Below, one piece after another: positions 41,484-49,589 of a stretch of 64,000 nt of DNA. Under the pieces are notes generated by a model. That model saw nothing but the letters and a program-made list of their open reading frames with translations. It searched no databases and was not told where the DNA came from. Each line of letters starts with the position of its first letter. The first letter of the stretch is position 1. Source of the DNA: Centipeda felix (lineage in GTDB: Bacteria > Bacillota > Negativicutes > Selenomonadales > Selenomonadaceae); the NCBI RefSeq assembly GCF_900186465.1, contig NZ_LT891959.1:580921-644920 (forward strand), given 5' to 3'. The position numbers and the translations under genes are program-made.

Positions 41484-43127
41484 ATGAAAAAAAGAAAGTC
41501 CATCCTGTTTCAAATGCTGCATTCGCAGCGGCGCAGCCTCTCCATTCGCGTTGCGGTCGAACTCCTGCACGGAGGGCTGACCATCCTCGCGGCATGGAAT
41601 ACGGCCGCCATTGTGAACACTGTATTTCTTGGGCACGGCGGACTTGCCGAAACAGCATCAGAGCTTCTGATGCTGTTTTTGTGCATTTTCGCCATGGCGC
41701 TCCTGCGCCTGCCAAAGAGCCGCATCGAGGCACAACTCTCCGATGATCTGCGGCTCTACTGCCGGCGTGCCCTCCACAGAGAGTTGCTTGCACATGGACA
41801 GAACGGTGCGGGTGTACTGACGCTTACGCTTGAGCGCGTCGATGCGCTCGACCCTTGGTTTCGCACTCTCCTGCCCACCATGATCGCAGGTGTCGTCATC
41901 ATCCCGCTCGTCCTGCTCGTGACGGCTGTCGTCGATCCGCTGTCGGCACTGCTCTTTCTGGTCACCCTGCCGATCGCGCCATTTCTCCTCTACCTCATCG
42001 GCAAGGCGACGCGCCGTGCCAGTGAGCGTCAATGGGATGAGATGCGTACGCTGACGGACGGATTCGGTGATCTGGTGCGCGCGGCGGCGACGCTTAAAAT
42101 CTTTCGCCGCGTCGATGCGGAGGGACATCATCTCGCGCAGATGAGCCATGCGTTCTCCGAGGCCTCGCTTGCCGTACTGCGGCTCGCCTTTGTCTCCTCC
42201 TTTGCACTGGAACTGATTACCACCCTGTCGATTGCCCTCATCGCGGTCTCCATCGGCCTGCGTCTCATGGACGGCGGCATGACCTTTCACGCGGCATTCT
42301 TCGTGCTCATCCTTGCGCCGCAGTTCTATCAGCCGCTGCGTGAGGGCGGCATTGCCTTCCATGCAGCGATGGATGCCGCGACGGCAGAGAAGGCACTTGC
42401 CCCCTACCTCGATGCACCGCCCTCTATCACGGGAACGCACGATCAGATTCTCGCCCCTCCCTCCGTACGCACGGAGGCGCTCACCTACCGCTATCCGCTG
42501 ACCGACGAGGCCGTTCTGACGGATCTCACGCTCTCCTTTCCCGCAGGAAAGTCCACCGTGATCGCAGGCGACAGCGGCAGCGGAAAATCGACGCTGCTCC
42601 TCCTCCTAGCGGGGCAGCGCCCTCCTTCGGATGGGATGATTATGCTCGCGGACGGTGCAGGAACAGCACACAGCTATGATCTCGCGCGTCTCACGGAGGA
42701 GACACGCACTGCGCTCATCACCTACGTCCCGCAGGAGCCGCATATCTTCGGTGCGAGCCTTGCGGAAAACGTGACGCTGTGGACGCGGGACACGGCGGAT
42801 GCCGAAATCACGGCGGCACTGGAGGCGGCGGCACTCGGCGACTTTTTGCGCGCGCTGCCCGATGGACTGCATACGCGCCTCGGCATGGGCGGCCATCCGC
42901 TTTCGGCAGGAGAACGTCACCGCCTCGGTCTGGCACGCGCCCTCTTTCAGGATCGCCCCATCGTCCTTCTGGACGAGGTGACGGCGGGGCTGGATGAGGA
43001 GACCGAGCGGTGCGTGATCGATGCCCTGACAGTGTTTTCACATCACCGCACGATGATTCTGACGGCGCACCGTCCTGCGCTCATCGCATGGGCAGACCAG
43101 GTCGTGACACTGGGAGGTGAGGCATGA
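41484..43127 (+). CDS. cydD: ABC exporter subunit CydD (cysteine/glutathione, cytochrome bd assembly)
   Basis: 547-residue half transporter: an N-terminal six-span domain (to about residue 320) and an ATPase domain with Walker A AGDSGSGKSTLL, signature LSAGERHRLGLARAL and Walker B PIVLLDEV. The family exports thiols and is needed for bd oxidase maturation. It starts 8 nt after cydB, with AAAGGAAA as SD, and overlaps cydC by 4 nt. Confidence 0.93.
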   Translation: MKKRKSILFQMLHSQRRSLSIRVAVELLHGGLTILAAWNTAAIVNTVFLGHGGLAETASELLMLFLCIFAMALLRLPKSRIEAQLSDDLRLYCRRALHRELLAHGQNGAGVLTLTLERVDALDPWFRTLLPTMIAGVVIIPLVLLVTAVVDPLSALLFLVTLPIAPFLLYLIGKATRRASERQWDEMRTLTDGFGDLVRAAATLKIFRRVDAEGHHLAQMSHAFSEASLAVLRLAFVSSFALELITTLSIALIAVSIGLRLMDGGMTFHAAFFVLILAPQFYQPLREGGIAFHAAMDAATAEKALAPYLDAPPSITGTHDQILAPPSVRTEALTYRYPLTDEAVLTDLTLSFPAGKSTVIAGDSGSGKSTLLLLLAGQRPPSDGMIMLADGAGTAHSYDLARLTEETRTALITYVPQEPHIFGASLAENVTLWTRDTADAEITAALEAAALGDFLRALPDGLHTRLGMGGHPLSAGERHRLGLARALFQDRPIVLLDEVTAGLDEETERCVIDALTVFSHHRTMILTAHRPALIAWADQVVTLGGEA

Positions 43128-44740
43128 TGACCACAATGCTCTTTCGGCTGCTCTCCATCGCCGCACCTGCGGCGGCACTCCCCGCCCTCCTCGCGGGATT
43201 CCTCGCGGCCGCGGCGGGCATTTCCCTCATTGCCTCTGCGGCGTGGATCATCGCCAGTGCGGCACTCGCGCCGCCCCTCTCGGCACTTGCCCTTGCCATT
43301 ACCTGCGTGCGGGCGTGCGGCATCGGGCGCGCCGTCTTTCGCTACCTGGAGCGCCTGCTCTCTCACCGTCTCGCCTTCGGCTGCTACGAGACGCTGCAGC
43401 AGGCGACCTACCGCCGCTCTGCCGCCGTCATTCCCATGCGAGAGGGCAACGTACGCGAGGGCGAGTTCCTCCACGATCTGCTGACGGGCTGTGAGACCCT
43501 GCGCGACTTCTACCTGCGCGCCGTCCCGCCGCCACTGATCGCCCTTGCCTTGGTGCTGCTCGCCTGTGCGGCTCTCCTGCCGCTCAGCATCCCTGCGGCC
43601 ACAGTCGTATTCCTGCTCTTTCTACTCCACATTGCGCTCCCGCTCTTCCTCCGCGAAACGGAACTGCGCGCGCAAAGTGCCGACTATCGCAGCAGCCTCC
43701 TCGATCAGATCGACGGGCGCACCGAGCTGCGCGCCGCCGGCAGTACACAGCATGCTCAGGCAGTGCTGGATGAGGCGGCGGCGACATTTCAGCGCGAGCG
43801 AACGGCACGAGGGCGGAAACGCGAGCAGCTCTTCACCCTGCTCGACGTCCTGCGGATCATCGTCTGGATCGCAGCCATCATCCTCCTCATCCCCCGCGTG
43901 ATCGAAGGGATCCTCACGGGCATCCAGTACGCGGTCTGGGTTCTCGCCCTCGAGGCGGTACTCGCCGAGCTCCGCCCGATCCCCCCCGCCGTTCTCGGCG
44001 CACAAGAATCGGCGCGTGCCGCACGACACATTCTCCCATCAGACGGCGAGCACACACAGCCCGCCTCCATCGCACCCCCTTCCGAAAAATCAGCAAACGC
44101 ACCTCTGATCGAGGCGAAACACCTCGTCTTCGGCTATCATACAGGCATCCCCATTGTGCAGAACCTCAGCCTTACGATCCACCGCGGCGAGCACACGGCC
44201 ATCATCGGTGAGAGCGGCGCAGGCAAGACGACGCTGGCGAGCCTTCTGCTCCGCCTCTGGGAGCCCGATGCGGGCACGATCTCCTACGATGGTATTCCCC
44301 ATACGAAGCTCCCTCTCGAAGCGTCGCGCACCTATTTTGGTGCTGCCCTACAGGGCAGCTGGCTCTTCTCTGCCTCCATACGGGACAACTTTCTGCGCCT
44401 GCGCGGTGATATCTCTGAGGCAGCAATATGGCACGCACTCGAAACGGCGCAGCTCGCGGACGTCGTTCGGGCTCTGCCCGCAGGGCTCGACGAGCCGCTC
44501 GGAATGAACGCCTCCCGTCTTTCGGGGGGACAGCGCAGCCGCCTGCTCACCGCACTTGCACTCGCGGGCGATGCGCCGATCCTGCTCCTCGATGAGCCGA
44601 CAGCAGGGCTCGATGCTGCCTGCGGTACACGCCTCATCACATCCGTCTTGGCAGATGCCGATGCACGCGGCGCAACGCTCATCGTCATCACACACGATCT
44701 GCCCCTTTTGAATCAAATGAAACAGGTGATAAAACTATGA
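43124..44740 (+). CDS. cydC: ABC exporter subunit CydC
   Basis: 538-residue partner of CydD. Six spans lie in the first ~300 residues, then Walker A IGESGAGKTTLASLLLRLW, signature LSGGQRSRLLTAL and Walker B APILLLDEPTAGLD. The ATG overlaps the cydD stop (ATGA), and the gene's own stop overlaps the next gene in the same way, so the cluster is translated as a unit. Confidence 0.93.
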   Translation: MMTTMLFRLLSIAAPAAALPALLAGFLAAAAGISLIASAAWIIASAALAPPLSALALAITCVRACGIGRAVFRYLERLLSHRLAFGCYETLQQATYRRSAAVIPMREGNVREGEFLHDLLTGCETLRDFYLRAVPPPLIALALVLLACAALLPLSIPAATVVFLLFLLHIALPLFLRETELRAQSADYRSSLLDQIDGRTELRAAGSTQHAQAVLDEAAATFQRERTARGRKREQLFTLLDVLRIIVWIAAIILLIPRVIEGILTGIQYAVWVLALEAVLAELRPIPPAVLGAQESARAARHILPSDGEHTQPASIAPPSEKSANAPLIEAKHLVFGYHTGIPIVQNLSLTIHRGEHTAIIGESGAGKTTLASLLLRLWEPDAGTISYDGIPHTKLPLEASRTYFGAALQGSWLFSASIRDNFLRLRGDISEAAIWHALETAQLADVVRALPAGLDEPLGMNASRLSGGQRSRLLTALALAGDAPILLLDEPTAGLDAACGTRLITSVLADADARGATLIVITHDLPLLNQMKQVIKL

Positions 44741-45453
44741 CGCCGGAAACATTTCATGAACGCATCCATCTCGTTATCGACCGTCTCGGAAAAAACGCCC
44801 CGCCCTACGAGCTCTTTGCCGGCGGTGTGGAGGACTGGCACGCACGGGCGCGGCTCGCCCATTTTCTCGCACAGATGCCGGAGCATCGCGCAGAGGCCAT
44901 CGAATTCTTTCAAAGTGTTATGGATGCCGAGGTGAACGAGGAACTCGCGCAGGACGTAGAGGAGAAAGTCTACGCCATGCAGGGGCTCTCGGCACTTGAG
45001 GCGGAGGAAAAGGAAACACAGGAAGCGGCACTCGAGCACATCAATCTTGCGATTGAATGTGCCGAGGGAACGGATTTTCTCTACAAGTACATCCTGCGCG
45101 GTGAACTGTGGGCGGATCGGTGGAACCTCATGCACAAACTCGGCATGACCGAGGACGCCGAGGCGGAGGCCGATGAGCGCATTTCCGCCTTTGAGGGACT
45201 GGAGGATGCCGTCCCGCACAACAGCTACCTGTACTACGGCTACCGATTCAAGGCACATCTCGCCGCCGAGCGCGGTGTCGTCCTCATCGCAAAGGACTAC
45301 ATGCACATGGCGATTCACGCGATGGAGATCCCGCCTGCCTACGAGCAGCCACTTGCTGAGGCGTTTGCACAGACACACGAAAACGCCTCATGGATTCTGC
45401 GCGAGATCGACCGCGCCACTCCCGATCCTGCACAGCTTCACTGGGATATTTAA
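44737..45453 (+). CDS. Unassigned helical-repeat (TPR-like) protein of the cyd operon
   Basis: 238 residues, no signal peptide and no membrane span. The sequence is acidic and almost wholly helical in look; stretches such as EAALEHINLAIECAEGTDFL and EDAEAEADERISAFEGLEDA resemble TPR helices, but I cannot place canonical repeats with certainty. Its ATG overlaps the cydC stop (ATGA), so it is translationally coupled to the cytochrome bd genes. No known cyd accessory protein (CydX, CydH and similar are tiny membrane peptides) looks like it. A role in bd oxidase assembly is possible but is an inference from position. Confidence 0.7.
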   Translation: MTPETFHERIHLVIDRLGKNAPPYELFAGGVEDWHARARLAHFLAQMPEHRAEAIEFFQSVMDAEVNEELAQDVEEKVYAMQGLSALEAEEKETQEAALEHINLAIECAEGTDFLYKYILRGELWADRWNLMHKLGMTEDAEAEADERISAFEGLEDAVPHNSYLYYGYRFKAHLAAERGVVLIAKDYMHMAIHAMEIPPAYEQPLAEAFAQTHENASWILREIDRATPDPAQLHWDI

Positions 45454-45540
45454 GGAAGCACTGATAAATTCAGCACCGCTATCTTAGATTGACTGCATCA
45501 CGCACAGGATCAAATGCCGAACTATTCTAAAGCAGAACAC

Positions 45541-45598
45541 AAGGGGCTATTGCACAAAGATAAATTTACCTTCGTACAATAGCTCCTTCTGTGTTTTT
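45541..45598. terminator. Hairpin terminator after the cyd operon
   Basis: Stem GGGGCTATTG / CAATAGCTCC (45543-45552, 45577-45586) followed by TTCTGTGTTTTTTC on the plus strand. Member of the GCTGYTGCACGAA-type hairpin family. Confidence 0.7.
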
Positions 45599-45608
45599 TC
45601 ACAAAATT

Positions 45609-45645
45609 AAGGCTGCTGCACATTTGCTTCGTGCAACAACTCCCA
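45609..45645. repeat. Decayed second hairpin of the same family
   Basis: GGCTGCTGCAC ... GTGCAACAACTCC at 45611-45643, with mismatches in the outer stem. It is a tandem partner of the hairpin just upstream. Confidence 0.55.
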
Positions 45646-45663
45646 TCTAATTCAAAGGTTTTA

Positions 45664-45840
45664 TCACTTTTTCTTCCTACAGAGCTTTCCCGTCTGGCAA
45701 ATGCTGTCAATCAGGGAGCGGCGTCTCGCAATTACGTTCTCTTTGACTTTCAGCAAGGAGTTCAGTGCCTTGACGAAAATCTGTTTGATCTCCTCTTCCG
45801 TTAGATGCTTTGTGCTGCATGGCTTGGAGATTATTGCGAC
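45664..45840 (-). pseudogene. Remnant of a large serine recombinase (C-terminal fragment)
   Basis: Minus-strand translation reads CSTKHLTEEEIKQIFVKALN and continues SLLKVKENVIA. This resembles the segment after the zinc ribbon in large serine recombinases (Cys-S-T-x-H-L/I-x-E-E-x-I-K-x-x-F). No catalytic domain or intact start is present, and the stretch is AT-rich compared with its surroundings. It lies beside a toxin-antitoxin pair, fitting a decayed mobile element. Only family resemblance by eye supports this. Confidence 0.5.
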
Positions 45841-45903
45841 TCTCTGCTTTTGTAAAAAAGAAAGCTTTGACCTCCTCTCCTTAGTTATACTCAAACGTTT
45901 CGC

Positions 45904-45932
45904 TTTACATCGTAAACCAAACAAGCTATACT
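45904..45932 (+). promoter_or_regulatory. relB-yafQ promoter
   Basis: TTTACA (45904-45909), 17 bp, TATACT (45927-45932), 28 nt before the antitoxin start. Confidence 0.68.
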
Positions 45933-45960
45933 GGTTCCAAAAGAAAGGAGTGTGGTCATC

Positions 45961-46233
45961 ATGTCAACCGTCCCTACTCAAATAAGAATTGACCGGAACA
46001 TAAAAGAACAGGCTAGCGCATTGTTCTCTGGGCTGGGCCTAGATATGTCCGGCGCCGTTAATATGTTTCTCCATCAGTGTGTCCTTCGTGGAGGCATCCC
46101 ATTTTCTATCGAAATGCCCCATTATAAACAAAGCACCTTGGCGGCTATGGAAGAAGCAAGAAAAATCTCCCGCAACCCGGATGTCCCTAGCTATGACAAC
46201 ATGGACGACTTGAAGAAGGCATTGGAAGAATGA
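45961..46233 (+). CDS. RelB/DinJ family antitoxin
   Basis: 90-residue antitoxin. A ribbon-helix-helix N-terminus (VPTQIRIDRNIKEQASALF, LGLDMSGAVNMFLHQCVLRG) is typical of DinJ, followed by a C-terminal toxin-binding tail rich in Asp/Glu/Lys. Start ATG 45961 (MSTVPTQ) has AAAGGAG upstream; the in-frame GTG at 45952 abuts the SD. It overlaps the toxin gene by 4 nt and would repress its own promoter, as in known DinJ-YafQ pairs. Confidence 0.9.
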   Translation: MSTVPTQIRIDRNIKEQASALFSGLGLDMSGAVNMFLHQCVLRGGIPFSIEMPHYKQSTLAAMEEARKISRNPDVPSYDNMDDLKKALEE

Positions 46234-46511
46234 CCTATCACATCAAGTTCACCAACGCTTATAAGAAAAGTTACAAGCGTGCCAAGAAACGCGGCTTGAA
46301 TCTCAAGCTACTGGATAATGTTGTTGAAGCATTGGGACAGGGGCACAAGCTAGATGCCAAATACCGTGACCATGCACTTCATGGCAATTGGGAGGGATTT
46401 CGCGAGTGCCATATTCAACCGGATTGGTTGTTGATATACCTCGTTGAAAACGACGTCCTAACCTTGACCCTAGTCGAAACTGGAACCCATTCAGACATAT
46501 TCGATGAATAA
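46230..46511 (+). CDS. YafQ-type mRNA interferase toxin
   Basis: 93 residues of the RelE/ParE superfamily. YHIKFTNAYKKSYKRAKKRG opens the fold. LDAKYRDHALHGNWEGFREC carries the YafQ-conserved His and Asp, and the C-terminal HSDIFDE holds the last His, all expected at the ribosome-dependent nuclease site. The ATG overlaps the antitoxin stop. It is AT-richer than the nuo and cyd genes on either side. Confidence 0.9.
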   Translation: MTYHIKFTNAYKKSYKRAKKRGLNLKLLDNVVEALGQGHKLDAKYRDHALHGNWEGFRECHIQPDWLLIYLVENDVLTLTLVETGTHSDIFDE

Positions 46512-46550
46512 GTTGTTTGGTCTGCTCCCTAGAGAACAGACAGTAAATCA

Positions 46551-46592
46551 AAGGGGCTGCTGCACGTTTGTTTCGTGCAGCAGCCCCTTTCT
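46551..46592. terminator. Bidirectional terminator between yafQ and nuoN
   Basis: Perfect 13-bp stem GGGGCTGCTGCAC / GTGCAGCAGCCCC (46553-46565, 46575-46587), loop GTTTGTTTC, with TTTCTT on one side and AAA (TTT on minus) on the other. It is the best-preserved member of the hairpin family. Confidence 0.88.
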
Positions 46593-46605
46593 TATCACAA
46601 AATTT

Positions 46606-48060
46606 CTAACGCATAAAGGTATAGACGGCGATATTGCTGAAAATCGAGAGTGGCTCTGCCCAGACGCCGATGACGAGGGTAAAGGCGACGGCAACGACGC
46701 CCATGGCCCCTGTCAAGAGCGGGAGGCGCAGCGGCGTGTCAATCATCGGCTCATCTGCCTCGACATCGCGGAACATCTCCTTGATGACGAGCAGATAGTA
46801 GTAGACGGACATCATCGACACGACAAAGCCCAGCCCCGCGAGCCAGAGATAGCCCGCATCAATCGCGGCAGAGAAGATATAGATCTTGCCGACAAAGCCT
46901 GCCGTCGGCGGAATGCCCGCCATCGTCAGGAGCGCAACCATCAGGATGCCCGCCGGAAGCAGAGAGTCATGCGCCAGTCCGCGCACGCTGCGGAAGTCCG
47001 CACCGCCGCGCTCCGTCTCCAGATAGGAGACGGTCACGAACGCCCCGACGTTCGCCAAGACGTAGACCATCGCGTAGAAGAGTACTGCCTTGATACCCGC
47101 CGCGTTCGTCGCAACCATCGCCGTCATCATGTATCCCGCCTGCGCAATCGAGGAGTAGGCGAGCATCCGCTTGATGTTCGTCTGACGGAACGCCATGATG
47201 TTGCCCCCGACCATGGAGACACACGCAAGCGCCGCCATCAGATGCGTCCAGTACGCCGAGAGTGCAGGGAACGCGACGAAGAGCACGCGCAGGAGGATCG
47301 CCACCCCCGCTGCCTTAGAGCACATGGCGAGGAGTGCCGTCACGGGCGCAGGTGCGCCCTCATATACATCGGGTGCCCAGAGATGGAACGGGATGATCGA
47401 GAGCTTGAAGAAGAAGCCCGCGAGGATAAAGACCACGCCGATGAGCCCGAGGGAAAGCACGAGGCCAAGTCCCTGTGCGATCCCTTGAAACATCATTGTC
47501 CCCGTCATCCCGTAGACGAGGCTCATGCCGTAGAGGAGCACTGCCGTCGAGCCCGACCCGAACACCAGATACTTGATGCCCGCCTCTGCCGAGAGCGGCG
47601 CATCCGTGCGGATCGCAACGAGTGTATAGAACGAGATCGTCATGAGCTCCAGCCCGACAAACGCCGTCATGAGGTCGTTCGCCGAAGCGAGAGCACACAT
47701 ACCGAGCAGGGCGGACAGGAGGAGCAGATAGAACTCGCCCCTGTGGCGGATCATCTTCTCCACATAGCTCTCTGCAAAAAGCACAGTGGCGAGGACGCCG
47801 ACGATAAAGAGAATCTTGAAGAACACGGAATAGCCGTCAACGATGTAGAGCCCCGCAAAGAACGCCGTCGCTCCCCCATCCGGCGGATACATCCGCACGG
47901 CGAGAGCGAGTACACCGAGCAGTCCGAGTGCAGTCACGCGGGCGAGGGCACGGCGCGATGTCCCACGCGCCATACAGAGGTCGATCAGGAGCACGGCCGC
48001 CATGAGTACGGCGATGCCCAGCTCGATGGAGATTGCGGCAAGATTCATTTCCTGCATCAT
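46606..48060 (-). CDS. nuoN: NADH-quinone oxidoreductase subunit N
   Basis: Antiporter-like proton-pumping subunit of complex I, about 484 residues and 14 spans. Family segments include LELMTISFYTLVAIRTDAPL, FFFKLSIIPFHLWAPDVYEG (with the channel Lys) and FRQTNIKRMLAYSSIAQAGY. GTG 48063 and ATG 48060/48057 are all possible; GGAGG is 6-12 nt upstream. It is the last gene of the nuo operon and its start overlaps the nuoM stop. Confidence 0.95.
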   Translation of the reverse strand: MMQEMNLAAISIELGIAVLMAAVLLIDLCMARGTSRRALARVTALGLLGVLALAVRMYPPDGGATAFFAGLYIVDGYSVFFKILFIVGVLATVLFAESYVEKMIRHRGEFYLLLLSALLGMCALASANDLMTAFVGLELMTISFYTLVAIRTDAPLSAEAGIKYLVFGSGSTAVLLYGMSLVYGMTGTMMFQGIAQGLGLVLSLGLIGVVFILAGFFFKLSIIPFHLWAPDVYEGAPAPVTALLAMCSKAAGVAILLRVLFVAFPALSAYWTHLMAALACVSMVGGNIMAFRQTNIKRMLAYSSIAQAGYMMTAMVATNAAGIKAVLFYAMVYVLANVGAFVTVSYLETERGGADFRSVRGLAHDSLLPAGILMVALLTMAGIPPTAGFVGKIYIFSAAIDAGYLWLAGLGFVVSMMSVYYYLLVIKEMFRDVEADEPMIDTPLRLPLLTGAMGVVAVAFTLVIGVWAEPLSIFSNIAVYTFMR

Positions 48061-49589
48061 CACTGCCCACCTCCCAGAATCGTCGGAGCATCCTGAATCA
48101 TCTCAAGAAGCGGTGCCAGCGGCGCAGTTCCCGCGTCCACCATGCCCATGAGGAGTCCCGGGAATACGCCGAAGCCGACAAGGAAAACGCCGAGAACGAC
48201 AAGTGGGACGATGTCGATCTTCCGCTCATCGGGGTACTTCGCGAAGCGTTCCACCTTTGGGCCGAAGAGCACGCGCGCGAGCATGCGCAGGACGTAGAAC
48301 GCGGTAAAGATGATGCCGGAGACCGCAATCACCGTGAGGATAGGATATGCCTCCACCGTCCCCACAAAGATGGTAAACTCCGGCACGAAGCCGATCAGCC
48401 CAGGCAGGCCGAGCGAGCACAGCCCTGCGAGCATAAATCCGACCGTGATATGCGGCATATAGTGCGCCAAGCCCCAGAGATCGCCCACACGGCGCAGCTC
48501 CGTCTTTTCGTAGACGTAGCCGACCTGCGAGAAGAAGAGTGCGAGCATGATGCCGTGCGCCACCATATAGGCGACGGCGCCGCCGACGCTCACGACATTG
48601 AGTGCCGCGAAGCCGAGGAGAACGTAGCCCATGTGAGAAATGGAGGAATAGGCGATCATGTACTTGATGTCGCGCTGGGCGAGTGCGATATAGGACGCAT
48701 AGATCACATTGATCGTGGCGAGGATCGCGATCAGCGGTGCCCAGAACTTTGCCCCGAGCGGCAGGATAAAGAGGCCGACGCGGATGAGCGCGTAACCGCC
48801 GATCTTTTTCAGCACCCCCGCATTGATCATCGAGATCGCCGTCGGTGCGCCTGCATAGCCGTCGGGCGACCATATATGCATCGGGAACATCGAGAGATGC
48901 GAGCCGAAACCGACGAGCAGGAGGAGGAATGCCGTCACCTGCACCTCCCACGAGATATGTCCCGCGATAGCAGCGGCGGTGAGTGCCTCAAAGTCGAACG
49001 TCCGCATCCCGGACTCGTACGCACTCACGTAGAGAAGGAGCACACCGACGAGCATGAACGCCGAGCCGACGAGGAGGAAAATGGTCATCTTCATCGCCGC
49101 GTGTTCCTTCGTCACGCGCTCGGACGAGCCCCAGATCATCACCATCAGGTACGCGGGGATGACGACCATCTCACAGAGGACGAGGAAGAAGAAAAGGTCA
49201 CGCACGAGGAATGCCCCCGAGACACCCGCGATCACGATGAGCAGGAGAACGAAGTACTCCTTGACCCGCTTCTCCACATGCCATGAGCTGTAGACAGCCG
49301 CGAGCCCCACGACGCTCGACAGGAGGAGCATCGGCAGGGAGATCCCATCTACGCCGAGCGAGTAGGCAACGCCGAGATCCGTGATCCACGGCATGTACTC
49401 CGTGTACTGCATCCCGCCGAGCACCATATCGTAGTCCGCGTAAACAAAGAGCGTCAGCAGCGTCACAATGATCATCGCCAGTGCCGAAAGCTGACGTATC
49501 GTATCGTGCAGACGTCCCGGCAGCAGGGCGAGGATGAGCGCGGCCACGAGCGGTGTGAGGAGAATGACCGAGAGAATCGGAAATGTCAT
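48060..49589 (-). CDS. nuoM: NADH-quinone oxidoreductase subunit M
   Basis: Second antiporter-like subunit, about 509 residues. Diagnostic parts are YSLGVDGISLPMLLLSSVVG, EMVVIPAYLMVMIWG (conserved Glu), SHLSMFPMHIWSPDGYAGAP and RDIKYMIAYSSISHMGYVLL. Start ATG 49589 has GGAGG 9 nt upstream and overlaps the nuoL stop; the further open frame lies inside nuoL. Confidence 0.95.
   Translation of the reverse strand: MTFPILSVILLTPLVAALILALLPGRLHDTIRQLSALAMIIVTLLTLFVYADYDMVLGGMQYTEYMPWITDLGVAYSLGVDGISLPMLLLSSVVGLAAVYSSWHVEKRVKEYFVLLLIVIAGVSGAFLVRDLFFFLVLCEMVVIPAYLMVMIWGSSERVTKEHAAMKMTIFLLVGSAFMLVGVLLLYVSAYESGMRTFDFEALTAAAIAGHISWEVQVTAFLLLLVGFGSHLSMFPMHIWSPDGYAGAPTAISMINAGVLKKIGGYALIRVGLFILPLGAKFWAPLIAILATINVIYASYIALAQRDIKYMIAYSSISHMGYVLLGFAALNVVSVGGAVAYMVAHGIMLALFFSQVGYVYEKTELRRVGDLWGLAHYMPHITVGFMLAGLCSLGLPGLIGFVPEFTIFVGTVEAYPILTVIAVSGIIFTAFYVLRMLARVLFGPKVERFAKYPDERKIDIVPLVVLGVFLVGFGVFPGLLMGMVDAGTAPLAPLLEMIQDAPTILGGGQ

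Noticed and set aside
46504-48096. Plus-strand frame of 530 codons opposite nuoN
   Set aside because: Rich in Arg/His/Asp/Glu, no family features, antisense to a clear nuoN; a high-GC shadow.
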